Shown here one piece after another: positions 18,479-27,686 of a stretch of 64,000 bases of DNA (position 1 is the stretch's first letter; every line of letters begins with the position of its first letter). A model generated the notes under the pieces. The model made no database searches. It had not been told where the DNA came from and saw nothing but the letters and a program-made list of their open reading frames with translations. Made by a program: the position numbers and the translations under genes. Origin of the DNA: Niallia taxi (GTDB lineage Bacteria > Bacillota > Bacilli > Bacillales > Cytobacillaceae); assembly GCF_004005475.1 (NCBI RefSeq), contig NZ_RZTZ01000001.1, forward strand, positions 915,233 through 979,232, in the 5' to 3' direction.

Positions 18479-21400
18479 CTAATTCCCTATTTTAGAGAAG
18501 GCCTCTTGTAATATATAATAAGATTCTTTTAAACGTTCATGATAGGCAGGTTCTTCCCAATTGTCCCAAGTAAACTGCTTCGTGTTTTCTAAATGAATGT
18601 TGTTGTCACTTCCCATTTCAGGCAGTGTTTGCACAATCTTTTTATCCTTTTCCATCACGATAGCCATATGTATACCTTCGATTACTTGGCTGCCTTCCAT
18701 GCCCTTCTTCCACAAGTCGGCCATTATTTCCTTCTGACTCGGATCTTTGATATTCAATAAAGCCCATGGTATGCGGAGCTCTATTGTCTGCTTATCCTCA
18801 CTAACACTAATATCGGTAAGGCTGTTAAAATCTTTACTGGTTGGATTGCCATTCCCGTATAATAATTTCCCTGTTTCATACGAATTGAACGGTATCTTTT
18901 CCCCTTGAATTTCCAGCTCTTTATTAAGGGCAAGTCTGATTGGATGGTATACACCATTATTCTTTTTACTTGCATAGCTTTCTTTCTTAATCATGTTTAA
19001 AAGATGCCCATAATGGAAGTAATAAGAGTCATAGTAGCTGTCGATAAGAATATGTGAATCATTCTTTTCGCCAATTTTAACAGCAAAGTCGACACCAAAA
19101 TCTGTATTCACTTTTTCTTTTCCTTCTAGTGCTGTACTTTTCTGACCTTGATCTGCAATTGTATCTAACAGGAGATAAGTATGATCTGTTTTAAGGTTAA
19201 TCGGATCCTTATAATTAATCTTAAAGCTTAGCTGCTGCTCATCTGAAGTAACACTTACATCTTGAACAGTATTTTCCTCCTTGTCAGCTGCAGTATATAA
19301 TGGCGGAACATTTAGCTTATTCCAATCCTCTGTGCTTCCATCTATATAGATGGTTGGCTCATACTTTCCAGGATCAAAGCTTAACAGGCCGAAATGCTGC
19401 TCATTTGTTTGGATATTGGACCAGAACGGCCGTCTGTTTGGATTATCATAATCCATTGTGTTCCATGTTCTTTTAAACCATTCATCCTGCCATGTGAAGA
19501 CAAGACCACCTGCATATTTCTCGTCGAGTATCATCTGATAAAGGCTCTTGTCAATATTCCCCTGCTCTTTCTCGGAAATAAAGCCTTGATTCATTCCATT
19601 AACATTCTCATGCGTTTTCCCCCGCGATGCTGGCACACCAAACTCAGCCACCATTACTGGCATGTCATGCATCTGACGCAGCTGGTTTAAATATGCTGCA
19701 TAATTACTTTGCTCACCTTGTTTGTTTTTATAGGTGGAATAACTCTTTTCATAGTTCAAAAAGTCTGGATAATACGGATAAACATGATAGGCTGCAAACA
19801 GACCTGCATGGAACTTATCTGTTCTCATAATATGGTTTGGATCAACGACTGCCTTGTCTTCGTCCTTACTCGGCTCTGCTGGATGGTCAAGCATGTCTGT
19901 TGTCACCCAGTTGGTAAAGCTCATCGTATGCTGCCATTTGTATTGCTTTGCTTCATAATCAGCTGAGTAATCCATCAGCTTCGCAAGCCAAACCTCAAAT
20001 GGAGATGCCTTTTCTGTCTTAAAGTAAGTGCCTACATAGTTTTTTGCACCCTTATGTTTATCATCCGTATAGTTGACAACATCAGGGTCCCACTCTGTTC
20101 CAAGCATAAATCCAAGCACATATGGAGAAACGTCATACTCATACTTACCTGAAGCGTGCCCTGTTCTTTCCGGCAAATCCGCATTTCCATGGATGATGTC
20201 AATCATGTTCTTGATTTCTTCCTTCGCATCCGCTGTTACTTCTTTCGAATAAGCGTCTTGCTTTTCTGTCAAAACATCTTCATTAACCCAGGTGCCGTGA
20301 ATAAGATACAACGGTTCTGTTGCACTTTGGTTATATTCATATAATGCTTGATAAAAGCCTGGGGGATGCAATGTGTAAACCCTGATCGTATTGGCATGCA
20401 TTGCACCAATTTCTTTAAACCAACGATAATATTCATCCTTTGATATGGATGTTTCACCGGGAAATGCTCCAGGCTTGGAAATCCCCATATTAACACCTTT
20501 AATTACGAGGTCTTCCCATTTCCCATCCTTTTTAATCTGAATAAATTCATCATTTGTCTGGCTGTTTGTTTCTATTTGACCAACCTTCACTGTTTCTATA
20601 TTGCTTTCTTTAGCTGCTGGTTTATGAAGACCATCCTTCAAAATACTCTTCATAATCGGTACATAAGTATTCCAGTAAAAGGACTTTCGATAGGTGATGT
20701 ATTTTTTCCACGTATCAAACCCGACTGTTTGATACAAACTCGGTACTTCTGCTTCATCTGCATAATCCCCAGCAAAATAATAGGAGGTATATTGTCCATT
20801 TGCATTTTGAACAATCGCTGGAAAAGAGCTTGGAATATTATAGCCTTTGAGTTTTTTCTTGCCTGCTTTCGATACTGGCAGTGTGTATTGTGCAAGCACA
20901 CCATCCTGATCGTTTGCTTCAATAATGTCAAACCAGTAATCATATTGGGATTTCAACTCTTTATGCAAAACAGAGGCGCCTTTTGTCGTTGTTGAAAACT
21001 CGACACCAGTATCTGTTAAATCCTTGTTATTCAGAACAACAATATAATCATCTTTATTTATTAAAACAATACCAGAGCCTGTGAAACTCCATTCCTTGCC
21101 ACTTTGCTCTTTATAGTTATCCCTTACCCAAACAGGAACCTCATCTCCATTCAAATCGGAAAAATTCCTGCCAATCCAGCCACTCCACGATACATTAAGC
21201 AGAGTGGTGATTTTTTCTCTTGCCTCGTCACTTGTCGGACTAGCAAATGTATTGAATTCGGCAATTAACGTCTTATTATCTGATTGGAAAAGAGCATTCT
21301 CTATTTTGTTAACATCCTTTGTTTCCAACCCGCCATATAATTTATCTGATCTCTCTCCAAGCGAATTACTTCCATAGAATTCCTCTTCATATACACCATA

Positions 21401-21727
21401 CTGATCTGTCAAATACAGTACATCATAATTACTTAAATCGTCAGGAACCTCACTTATCTTGTAATTGTTGTCATCTGTTGGCTTAAAGCCTTTATAATCA
21501 CTTTGACTGTAATACTTGTCTTTATTTGCCTTCACATATTTTTGGTTATTCAATATGTAAACAAGCCCATTATGCTCCCTATATGTTTTATCTGGAACGG
21601 TCTTATCCATTATCAGTACATTCAGTTCCTTCGTCTCCTTCAACTGCCAAAGCCAAAAGGGACTTAAAATGATGGCAACACCAAGTATGATTAACAGGAA
21701 AAACAACCATGTAGTCCTTCTATTCAT
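18479..21727 (-). CDS. Membrane-anchored glycoside-hydrolase-like protein (exopolysaccharide operon)
   Basis: 1082 residues. A single N-terminal TM helix (~7-28) anchors a large extracellular part. Residues ~35-370 form an unassigned N-terminal domain; ~405-770 look like a clan GH-A TIM barrel (VIKGVNMGIS at strand 1, Glu ~545 in LGTEWDPD, Glu ~695 in MVAEFGVPAS as candidate acid/base and nucleophile, FTWQDEW near the last strand). Residues ~800-1060 resemble a CBM9-like beta domain (YIDGSTEDWN at its start). The start overlaps the glycosyltransferase stop (ATGA). It probably trims or modifies the polymer made by the GT2; the exact family is not recognised. Confidence 0.75.
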   Translation of the reverse strand: MNRRTTWLFFLLIILGVAIILSPFWLWQLKETKELNVLIMDKTVPDKTYREHNGLVYILNNQKYVKANKDKYYSQSDYKGFKPTDDNNYKISEVPDDLSNYDVLYLTDQYGVYEEEFYGSNSLGERSDKLYGGLETKDVNKIENALFQSDNKTLIAEFNTFASPTSDEAREKITTLLNVSWSGWIGRNFSDLNGDEVPVWVRDNYKEQSGKEWSFTGSGIVLINKDDYIVVLNNKDLTDTGVEFSTTTKGASVLHKELKSQYDYWFDIIEANDQDGVLAQYTLPVSKAGKKKLKGYNIPSSFPAIVQNANGQYTSYYFAGDYADEAEVPSLYQTVGFDTWKKYITYRKSFYWNTYVPIMKSILKDGLHKPAAKESNIETVKVGQIETNSQTNDEFIQIKKDGKWEDLVIKGVNMGISKPGAFPGETSISKDEYYRWFKEIGAMHANTIRVYTLHPPGFYQALYEYNQSATEPLYLIHGTWVNEDVLTEKQDAYSKEVTADAKEEIKNMIDIIHGNADLPERTGHASGKYEYDVSPYVLGFMLGTEWDPDVVNYTDDKHKGAKNYVGTYFKTEKASPFEVWLAKLMDYSADYEAKQYKWQHTMSFTNWVTTDMLDHPAEPSKDEDKAVVDPNHIMRTDKFHAGLFAAYHVYPYYPDFLNYEKSYSTYKNKQGEQSNYAAYLNQLRQMHDMPVMVAEFGVPASRGKTHENVNGMNQGFISEKEQGNIDKSLYQMILDEKYAGGLVFTWQDEWFKRTWNTMDYDNPNRRPFWSNIQTNEQHFGLLSFDPGKYEPTIYIDGSTEDWNKLNVPPLYTAADKEENTVQDVSVTSDEQQLSFKINYKDPINLKTDHTYLLLDTIADQGQKSTALEGKEKVNTDFGVDFAVKIGEKNDSHILIDSYYDSYYFHYGHLLNMIKKESYASKKNNGVYHPIRLALNKELEIQGEKIPFNSYETGKLLYGNGNPTSKDFNSLTDISVSEDKQTIELRIPWALLNIKDPSQKEIMADLWKKGMEGSQVIEGIHMAIVMEKDKKIVQTLPEMGSDNNIHLENTKQFTWDNWEEPAYHERLKESYYILQEAFSKIGN

Positions 21728-23136
21728 TTAGATACTCCTTTACGACTCATGTCTCCCCAAGACTTCTCCCCTTTAATGAGCTGGAATATCCCTTCACAGC
21801 GCCAAAAAACGGTTAATGGCCTGTACCAGAGGGACTCTGTCAGCGAAAAGAAAAACAGCTTCAGCAAATGGGTTACCTTTGGATACTTGCGAAGGCTCCA
21901 TTCCTCCAATAAAACTGCTGCCATCGAAAAAATCGATCCATATATGCAGGATAATAAAAATATTAAAATGGCAAATTCTAAATAAATACCACCAAAGAAA
22001 ATCGCAATAACAGCATATATATACCCTAATATTTCTACAATTGGACCTAAAAACTCAATCAACCAAAAATACGGGAAGGAAATCATCCCAATGCTTCCAT
22101 ACCTCGGATTAAATGTCAGCTTTCTGTGATTCCAGAGACTTTCAAACAATCCTCTATGCCATCTGCGCCGCTGTCTTCTTAAGAATTTAATATCCTCAGG
22201 AACCTCTGTCCAGCAAACAGGATCTGGAACATAGACAATTCTTTTATTGACTTTTGATTCTTTTAATATTCTGTGAATACGGACAACAAGCTCCATATCC
22301 TCTCCAACCGTATCTGTTTGATAGCCGCCAGCCTTAATTACCCATTGTTTAGAAAACACGCCGAAGGCACCGGATATTATCAACAATAAATTATGTTTGC
22401 TGAGACCAATTCTGCCCATTAAGAATGCTCTTAAATATTCAATAATTTGCATAATAACAAGAGGATGGTTCGATAAACCAACCTCCAGTATATTTCCGTC
22501 CTTAATCTTACAGCCATTGGCAATTCGGATGCTTCCGCCTGAAGCCACTACCTCCTCATTGCTGTCCATAATCGGCTTCATTACCTTCAAGAAAGCATCA
22601 CTTTCAAGAACAGAATCGCCATCAAGGGAGCATATATAAGGATAGTTAGAAAAGTTCAGTCCCACATTTAAAGCATCTGCCTTCCCTCCATTATCCTTAT
22701 CTATCAAGAATAGCCTTGGCAAAAGCTTTGATTGATAAATTGCCTTGATTGGCTTTGTTTCCACTTGCTTGCGGACAACCTTTTGAACCTGCTCCATTTC
22801 ATAATAATCAATCACCTTTTGCAGTGTTTGGTCCTTCGAGCCGTCATTTACGACAATAATCTCATACTGAGGGTAATCAACACTAAGCAACGAGCGAATA
22901 CTCGGTATGATTCCCGCCTCTTCATTGTATGCAGGTACAATGATAGATACAGGCTTTGTGTACAGCCCATCTGCTATGGCCTCAAAGGATTGCTCCCTAT
23001 TAAGTTGATATTCTCTGCGAAGCTGCACCATTGATACGATAAGAATTGCTGTGTAAAAAGTAATAATTATAACCATATATATGGAAATAAATCCACCGAA
23101 AAACAATACAGCATTTGTCCACCATTCTAAAACCAA
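21724..23136 (-). CDS. Processive family 2 glycosyltransferase (membrane polysaccharide synthase)
   Basis: 470 residues: one or two N-terminal TM helices (~10-38), a cytoplasmic GT-A domain, then several TM helices (~350-440). Motifs of processive beta-glycan synthases are present: VNDGSKD, DGDS (~172-175), GED (~278-280, catalytic base) and QRRRW (~322-326). This resembles PNAG synthase PgaC/IcaA and hyaluronan/cellulose synthases. It should polymerise a UDP-sugar and extrude the chain; the sugar is unknown. TTG start with GGAG upstream. It abuts the HEAT protein gene (1 bp) and overlaps the glycosidase gene by 4 bp. Confidence 0.88.
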   Translation of the reverse strand: MVLEWWTNAVLFFGGFISIYMVIIITFYTAILIVSMVQLRREYQLNREQSFEAIADGLYTKPVSIIVPAYNEEAGIIPSIRSLLSVDYPQYEIIVVNDGSKDQTLQKVIDYYEMEQVQKVVRKQVETKPIKAIYQSKLLPRLFLIDKDNGGKADALNVGLNFSNYPYICSLDGDSVLESDAFLKVMKPIMDSNEEVVASGGSIRIANGCKIKDGNILEVGLSNHPLVIMQIIEYLRAFLMGRIGLSKHNLLLIISGAFGVFSKQWVIKAGGYQTDTVGEDMELVVRIHRILKESKVNKRIVYVPDPVCWTEVPEDIKFLRRQRRRWHRGLFESLWNHRKLTFNPRYGSIGMISFPYFWLIEFLGPIVEILGYIYAVIAIFFGGIYLEFAILIFLLSCIYGSIFSMAAVLLEEWSLRKYPKVTHLLKLFFFSLTESLWYRPLTVFWRCEGIFQLIKGEKSWGDMSRKGVSK

Positions 23137-23137
23137 C

Positions 23138-24187
23138 TTAATTAGCTCCTTTTATTTGACCTTTATTGATCCATTCCCAAGCCATATCTCTTGCAAAGGG
23201 ATCTGTGGAATGCTGAAGTACATCTTCAAGCACGACCATTCCAGTCTTAAATTTCATAATTGACTCAGCTGCTTGAGACCTAACCCACCATGACCTGTCA
23301 TGAAGCAGCTTCTTTAAGAGCAATAAAGCGGTATCCCCTTTAACAAACCCAAGCAGCCTTGCAGCCATCATTCTTTCCTGCCAAACATCTGATTGACATA
23401 GTGGCAGATAATTATCTATGCTTGGAACAAATCCAATATTAGAAATGGCCTTTAAAGCTCTTAGTCTTAGCTCTCCTTCATAGGAGTTGAACACATCCTC
23501 CAAGAATCGGATATACTCAAGCTCCTTTCTAACACCCACTATGTCAAGAATTGCCAGCTTTAGCTCTCCCACACATTCTTCAAACCGCTCGAGCATGCTC
23601 GCAAAGATATCTTTGTCCAATCTTGTCAATATACTTCGATAATCCTTTTCTGCTAAATATTCCTGCTTATTAATAAGTGAAAAGATACCCTCATACTGGA
23701 AAGAAGCAAGAATCCGGTATATTTGGATTTTTTCCTCCTTCGATCGCTTAGAATCTGCCTCAGCCAAATGAATCAATTCATCCTTTAGCATTTCAAGTTG
23801 GAAGCTTTCAATATGATAAAGTGTATTCATACGCGTGCTCCATTTTCGAGCAGTTACGTTTTTTTGATAATAATCTGTTAAGTTAGCTGCTGCTAGCACT
23901 CTTAAGCTTTCCTTCTCCTGTTCACCTTCAAGCACTTCCGTATACTTTGTAAGAAGCTCTTCAAGCGCCTTCTTTTCAAGTAATGACTCAGCAGTAAAGA
24001 CAAACTCGTTACGTTTGTCCTGAAGAGTTAGAAAGACATCCTGTGCTATATTTTCCTTTATTTCGTTTATCTGTTTACGCCTGCTGTTTTCTAATACCTT
24101 TCTAATTACTAGATAAGCAAGGAGTACAAGCAAGATCAGAATGGAACCTGCAGCCACAGCCGCTAATAAAATAATTTCCTTTGCCAC
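23138..24187 (-). CDS. Membrane-anchored HEAT-repeat protein
   Basis: About 349 residues. One N-terminal TM helix (EIILLAAVAAGSILILLVLL) is followed by a cytoplasmic alpha-helical solenoid. C-terminal HEAT-like repeats are visible in RMMAARLLGF and SWWVRSQAAESIMKF. The GTG at 24187 is chosen because AAAAGGATGG sits 6-7 bases upstream and it begins one base after the previous stop; an upstream in-frame start at 24217 lacks an SD. By position it probably scaffolds or regulates the adjacent glycosyltransferase; that is inference. Confidence 0.75.
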   Translation of the reverse strand: MAKEIILLAAVAAGSILILLVLLAYLVIRKVLENSRRKQINEIKENIAQDVFLTLQDKRNEFVFTAESLLEKKALEELLTKYTEVLEGEQEKESLRVLAAANLTDYYQKNVTARKWSTRMNTLYHIESFQLEMLKDELIHLAEADSKRSKEEKIQIYRILASFQYEGIFSLINKQEYLAEKDYRSILTRLDKDIFASMLERFEECVGELKLAILDIVGVRKELEYIRFLEDVFNSYEGELRLRALKAISNIGFVPSIDNYLPLCQSDVWQERMMAARLLGFVKGDTALLLLKKLLHDRSWWVRSQAAESIMKFKTGMVVLEDVLQHSTDPFARDMAWEWINKGQIKGAN

Positions 24188-24188
24188 G

Positions 24189-25805
24189 TTAAACCATCCT
24201 TTTAATGAGACGGACAATTCTCGCCTGCAGCTCTGTCAAACTAAAAGGCTTTGTCACGTAATCATCCGCTCCAAGCTTCAATGCTTCCGCAATATCATTT
24301 TCACTTTTTCTACCAGTCAGCATGAGTACATGAACATTATTGCGGTGCTGGGATTTCTTGACTATTTGTAGAATTTCAAGACCGTCCATAACAGGCATAA
24401 TCCCATCCAAAATTAAGAAGTGAATTCCATTTTGTGTCAGCCTGTCTGAATCAAGGAATTGCATTCCATCTTCATAGGCTTTCACGTCAAGACTGATATT
24501 ATCGAACTCCAAGGAGCTAAAAATATTGATTAAGATGGAGCGGATAAGTGCATCATCATCCACAATCGACACATTCAATTGCTTTGTGGCTTTTGAAATC
24601 TTGAGCTTATTGGCTGTTTCCACCCTTGCTCTGCCACTCTCCTTCGCCAAATATAACGCTTCATCTGCGGTTTTTATTGCTGAATGCAAGCCTATTTCTT
24701 TGTTCTCAATTCGATAGATTCCGGCTGAAAATGTAAGTCGGAAGGTTTGTTCACCGTCTTTAAAGTCTATTTGTGAAAACTCTTCAAGCATACGCTCCAA
24801 TACTTCTTTTATTTCTGTTTCTGTCGCCCTCTGGAACAAAATCACAAATTCTTCTCCACCATAACGGAAAAGTGTATCTGTACTTCTAATACTTCTTTTC
24901 AAAAACTGAGCGAATTCCATCAGCACCTTGTCACCGACAATATGCCCATATGTATCATTGACGCGCTTAAAATAATCAATGTCTAAAACAGCAATTGTTC
25001 CGTTAGAATTAAGCCTTGCCATATCACTGATAAACCTACTGTAAGAGTCCTTAAGAAATTTACGATTATATACCTGGGTCAATTCGTCAATTAACACAGA
25101 TTGGTCGAATATTTTCTTTCTTTCTAAATGCCGTTCCACTCGTATTAAGAATTCCTCGACATCAATCGGCTTCTCAATAAAGTCATCCGCACCCTTTTTG
25201 TAAGCCTCAATTCTTGATTCCCTGTCTGTTTTAATACTGCACATTATTTTCGGAATGAATGCTCTATTTGTATGTTTTTGGATAACACTAAGCACCTCAA
25301 AGCCAGACTGCTCAGGCAGGTTAATATCAATAATGATGCAATCAGGATGCATATTATAGTATTGCTCTATCGCCTTTTCTGCAGTCGTGTTGGCAATAAC
25401 CATCCATCCTTTGCTTTCTAATTTATCCTTAAGGAAGATAAGCAGGGAAATGTCATCGTCAATAATTTGAATAAGTGGTGCATCACCATCCCTTAAGTCA
25501 GGTGTTTTCCCTATTTCCTCGTGAAAATGTTCATATTCATAGCTAATTTCCATAAGCCCGTTCAAAAAGTCTCTTAACTCTTGGATGGACCACGGGCTTT
25601 TTCTATTTTCCACCTTCGCAAGCAGCTCTGAGGAAATGCTGTAAAGCAAATCAAGCTCCAATGTTCCAGATGTCCCTTTAATAGAATGCAAAAATCGATA
25701 AACATCCCTATTTTCAATCGATGCTTGCTCATTGTTATCAAACCAGCCTGTAAGCTGATTTTTCATCTTCGTAATCAATATGCTTTTATATTTATCGAAA
25801 ATCAT
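24189..25805 (-). CDS. Diguanylate cyclase: Hpt-REC-GGDEF-REC protein
   Basis: About 538 residues. An N-terminal Hpt-like domain has its His at ~40 (HSIKGTSG). The first receiver spans ~110-230 (Asp ~160 in IIDINLP). The GGDEF domain (~240-400) has an active-type GGEEF at ~316-320, and an RSTD inhibitory I-site (RxxD) lies five residues before it. A second receiver spans ~412-532 (Asp ~467). It should make c-di-GMP from GTP with feedback control, gated by phosphorelay. ATG 25805 follows GAGGTG; the GTG at 25814 overlaps that SD. First gene of the operon. Confidence 0.9.
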   Translation of the reverse strand: MIFDKYKSILITKMKNQLTGWFDNNEQASIENRDVYRFLHSIKGTSGTLELDLLYSISSELLAKVENRKSPWSIQELRDFLNGLMEISYEYEHFHEEIGKTPDLRDGDAPLIQIIDDDISLLIFLKDKLESKGWMVIANTTAEKAIEQYYNMHPDCIIIDINLPEQSGFEVLSVIQKHTNRAFIPKIMCSIKTDRESRIEAYKKGADDFIEKPIDVEEFLIRVERHLERKKIFDQSVLIDELTQVYNRKFLKDSYSRFISDMARLNSNGTIAVLDIDYFKRVNDTYGHIVGDKVLMEFAQFLKRSIRSTDTLFRYGGEEFVILFQRATETEIKEVLERMLEEFSQIDFKDGEQTFRLTFSAGIYRIENKEIGLHSAIKTADEALYLAKESGRARVETANKLKISKATKQLNVSIVDDDALIRSILINIFSSLEFDNISLDVKAYEDGMQFLDSDRLTQNGIHFLILDGIMPVMDGLEILQIVKKSQHRNNVHVLMLTGRKSENDIAEALKLGADDYVTKPFSLTELQARIVRLIKRMV

Positions 25806-26134
25806 TTGCCACACCTCATTTACATATTCCCTTACCTAAAAATGTATCTATCTCTGCCGTTCTGTGTTTTGTCTGGTTAGCTTTCCCCTCATAAATAAAA
25901 AAAAACCAGCTAAACTCATGAATAACGGCCGGTTGCACTAGTTGCTCCAAACAGCTTAAGTGCCCAAATAAAAGCTGTTTTTCAATGCAGTCCAAAAGGT
26001 CTATTATTATCATAAATAAGCTAGTATTATTGATGTTATTGAGATTGAATAATGCTTATTATACATAAATCATGCTGAACTTAAAAGCTGAAATGCGAGA
26101 AATACAAAGGAATAATGACCTATTTTTGTTCACG
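25806..26134. other. Leader/intergenic region upstream of the exopolysaccharide operon
   Basis: About 330 bp, AT-rich. It contains the terminator-like hairpin at 25897-25934 and an AAACAGCTT/AAGCTGTTT inverted repeat (about 25951-25979). I do not recognise a GEMM-I or GEMM-II c-di-GMP aptamer. A 65-codon frame on the minus strand lacks an SD and was not called. Confidence 0.4.
25897..25934 (-). terminator. Terminator-like hairpin in the leader of the exopolysaccharide operon
   Basis: On the minus strand AACCGGC (25934-25928) pairs, with one G-T wobble, to GCTGGTT (25910-25904), followed by a run of T. It lies about 90 bases before the first start codon, so it may be an attenuator or end a small transcript. 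The stem is short. Confidence 0.45.
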
Positions 26135-26180
26135 AAAAAAGTCCAAGCTGTTAGGAAAGACTCACAGCATGGACTTTTTT
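26135..26180. terminator. Terminator of proC
   Basis: AAAAAAGTCCA-GCTGT / ACAGC-TGGACTTTTTT imperfect hairpin with T-runs on both strands. Confidence 0.75.
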
Positions 26181-26236
26181 GTTTTATGTTTATAAGGAGC
26201 AAAACGAATATACCTAGTACGTATATCCTATCCTGC

Positions 26237-27046
26237 TTATTTTTGTAATTCTTTATTCTTTCTTGTACAGTTATCCATTGCAGCCATAATTGTTCCCCTA
26301 AACTGCAATTGCTCCAATGTGGCGATCGCTTCAATTGTCGTACCACCTGGTGTACAAACCTCATCCTTGAGAATGCCAGGATGCTTACCGGTTTCTAGAA
26401 CCATCTTCGCTGCACCAAGCAAACTTTGCGCTGCGAGCCGATAAGAGGTTTCTCTCGGGATGCCGCTTCGAACACCACCATCTGCCAGCGCTTCAATAAA
26501 CAGAAATGCATATGCAGGGGAGGAGCCGCTGATAGCAGGTATAGCATCCATCAAACGTTCTTCCATCACTTCAACCTTACCGAAAGATGAAAAAAGGTCG
26601 ACAGTATACTGTAATTCTTCTTCCGTTATATTTTTATTCGGACAAATTACTGTCATTCCTTCACCTACTAGGGACGGTGTATTTGGCATTGTTCTAATAA
26701 TTTTACTACTCATTGATAATTGCTCTTGCATATAAGAAATATCAACCCCAGCAGCAATTGTTACAATGATAGCATCCTCCTTTAAGGATTCCTTAATTTC
26801 ATTTAATACTTCTGTATGCAAATAAGGTTTTACAGCAAGGACAACAATATCACCGTAAGATGCTGCTACCCTATTATCTGTTGTTGTCTTGATTTCATAT
26901 TTTTTAGTCACCATTTCAGCAGTAGCTGCTGTTTTCGCACTTGCAATTAACGCCTCATGGCTTGTGAATCCTGCCTTTAGCATGCCGCCGAAAATCGCCT
27001 GTGCCATTTTGCCGCTGCCTATAAAACTAATTGTCTTTTTATTCAT
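26237..27046 (-). CDS. proC: Pyrroline-5-carboxylate reductase
   Basis: About 269 residues, the standard ProC length. The N-terminal Rossmann motif is FIGSGKMAQAIFGGML. The family signature near the C terminus is CTPGGTTIEAIATLE. It reduces pyrroline-5-carboxylate to proline with NAD(P)H, the last step of proline synthesis. Bacillus has several paralogues (ProI, ProG, ComER), so the precise orthologue is uncertain. ATG 27046 follows AGGAGG at a rather long spacing (13 bases); longer upstream extensions lack family similarity. Monocistronic. Confidence 0.88.
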   Translation of the reverse strand: MNKKTISFIGSGKMAQAIFGGMLKAGFTSHEALIASAKTAATAEMVTKKYEIKTTTDNRVAASYGDIVVLAVKPYLHTEVLNEIKESLKEDAIIVTIAAGVDISYMQEQLSMSSKIIRTMPNTPSLVGEGMTVICPNKNITEEELQYTVDLFSSFGKVEVMEERLMDAIPAISGSSPAYAFLFIEALADGGVRSGIPRETSYRLAAQSLLGAAKMVLETGKHPGILKDEVCTPGGTTIEAIATLEQLQFRGTIMAAMDNCTRKNKELQK

Positions 27047-27401
27047 GTTTACAAACCGTCCTCCTCTATTTATATTCTCTACTTTTACACAGTAAAGAGA
27101 GAAAATCAATCCCATTCGGAAAATTGTGATAAGAAGGGGCAATGAGATTTGCAGCGGTATTTCTATTAAATAGAAACGGTAATAAAAAGAGGAGAAACAG
27201 ATGAAAAGCATTTTAATTTCGCGAGATACCTTATCCGCAAGTTAAAGAGATAAGTTCTGCACTAAACATATATACAGATCTTGCTCATTCCAGTTTCACT
27301 GCAGCACTTTATTTTTGTTATAATAGAAGCAATGTTAAATGTTTATCAAAAATCGCTAAAAGCGGGGCAAACATCTCTTAAATTTCATATTCTTTACTAA
27401 C
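27047..27401. other. Intergenic region with one short reading frame
   Basis: 355 bp between proC (-) and an XRE regulator (-). It holds the proC SD and a 14-codon plus-strand frame at 27201-27245 with its own SD. No RNA gene or terminator is recognised. Confidence 0.4.
27201..27245 (+). CDS. Possible 14-residue leader peptide or gene remnant
   Basis: ATG preceded by AGAGGAG encodes MKSILISRDTLSAS and stops. Nothing on the plus strand follows for over 500 bp, so it may be a remnant of a lost gene. Support is only the SD and start. Confidence 0.25.
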   Translation: MKSILISRDTLSAS

Positions 27402-27629
27402 CTATTCGGTATTTGCTAGACGGCTCATATGATTGTTCTCTGGTAGAAATATGTCATCTGGATTCCTCTGAAATATGCTTGCTATTTTTAGCGCATTATC
27501 ATATGATAGACCTCTTTTCCCATTCTCAATTTGCCAATAGTAGGACTTCGTGATGCCTAGCTTACTGGCCATTTGCTGATAAGTATAGCCATACTCCTTC
27601 CTAATATAGCGCAATTTAATTCTAGTCAT
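27402..27629 (-). CDS. XRE-family HTH regulator (75 aa)
   Basis: A 75-residue protein consisting almost only of a Cro/CI-type helix-turn-helix: YTYQQMASKLGITKSYYWQIENGKRG places the recognition helix around residues 27-38. There is no effector domain. It is divergent from another XRE regulator gene (27799), with repeated GTTAAC boxes between them. SD AGAGGTG precedes the ATG. Target genes unknown. Confidence 0.85.
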   Translation of the reverse strand: MTRIKLRYIRKEYGYTYQQMASKLGITKSYYWQIENGKRGLSYDNALKIASIFQRNPDDIFLPENNHMSRLANTE

Positions 27630-27686
27630 CCTATCACCTCTTCCCAGTCATAGCCGTTTTATCTCCTTCTATTATACGTAAACCAG

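Noticed and set aside
25816..26013. 65-codon minus-strand frame in the leader of the exopolysaccharide operon
   Set aside because: No SD before its ATG, it crosses the leader hairpin and ends at the operon SD region; composition looks non-coding.
25806..26060. c-di-GMP (GEMM) riboswitch upstream of the diguanylate cyclase operon
   Set aside because: I looked for GEMM-I and GEMM-II conserved cores and found none; only hairpins are supported.
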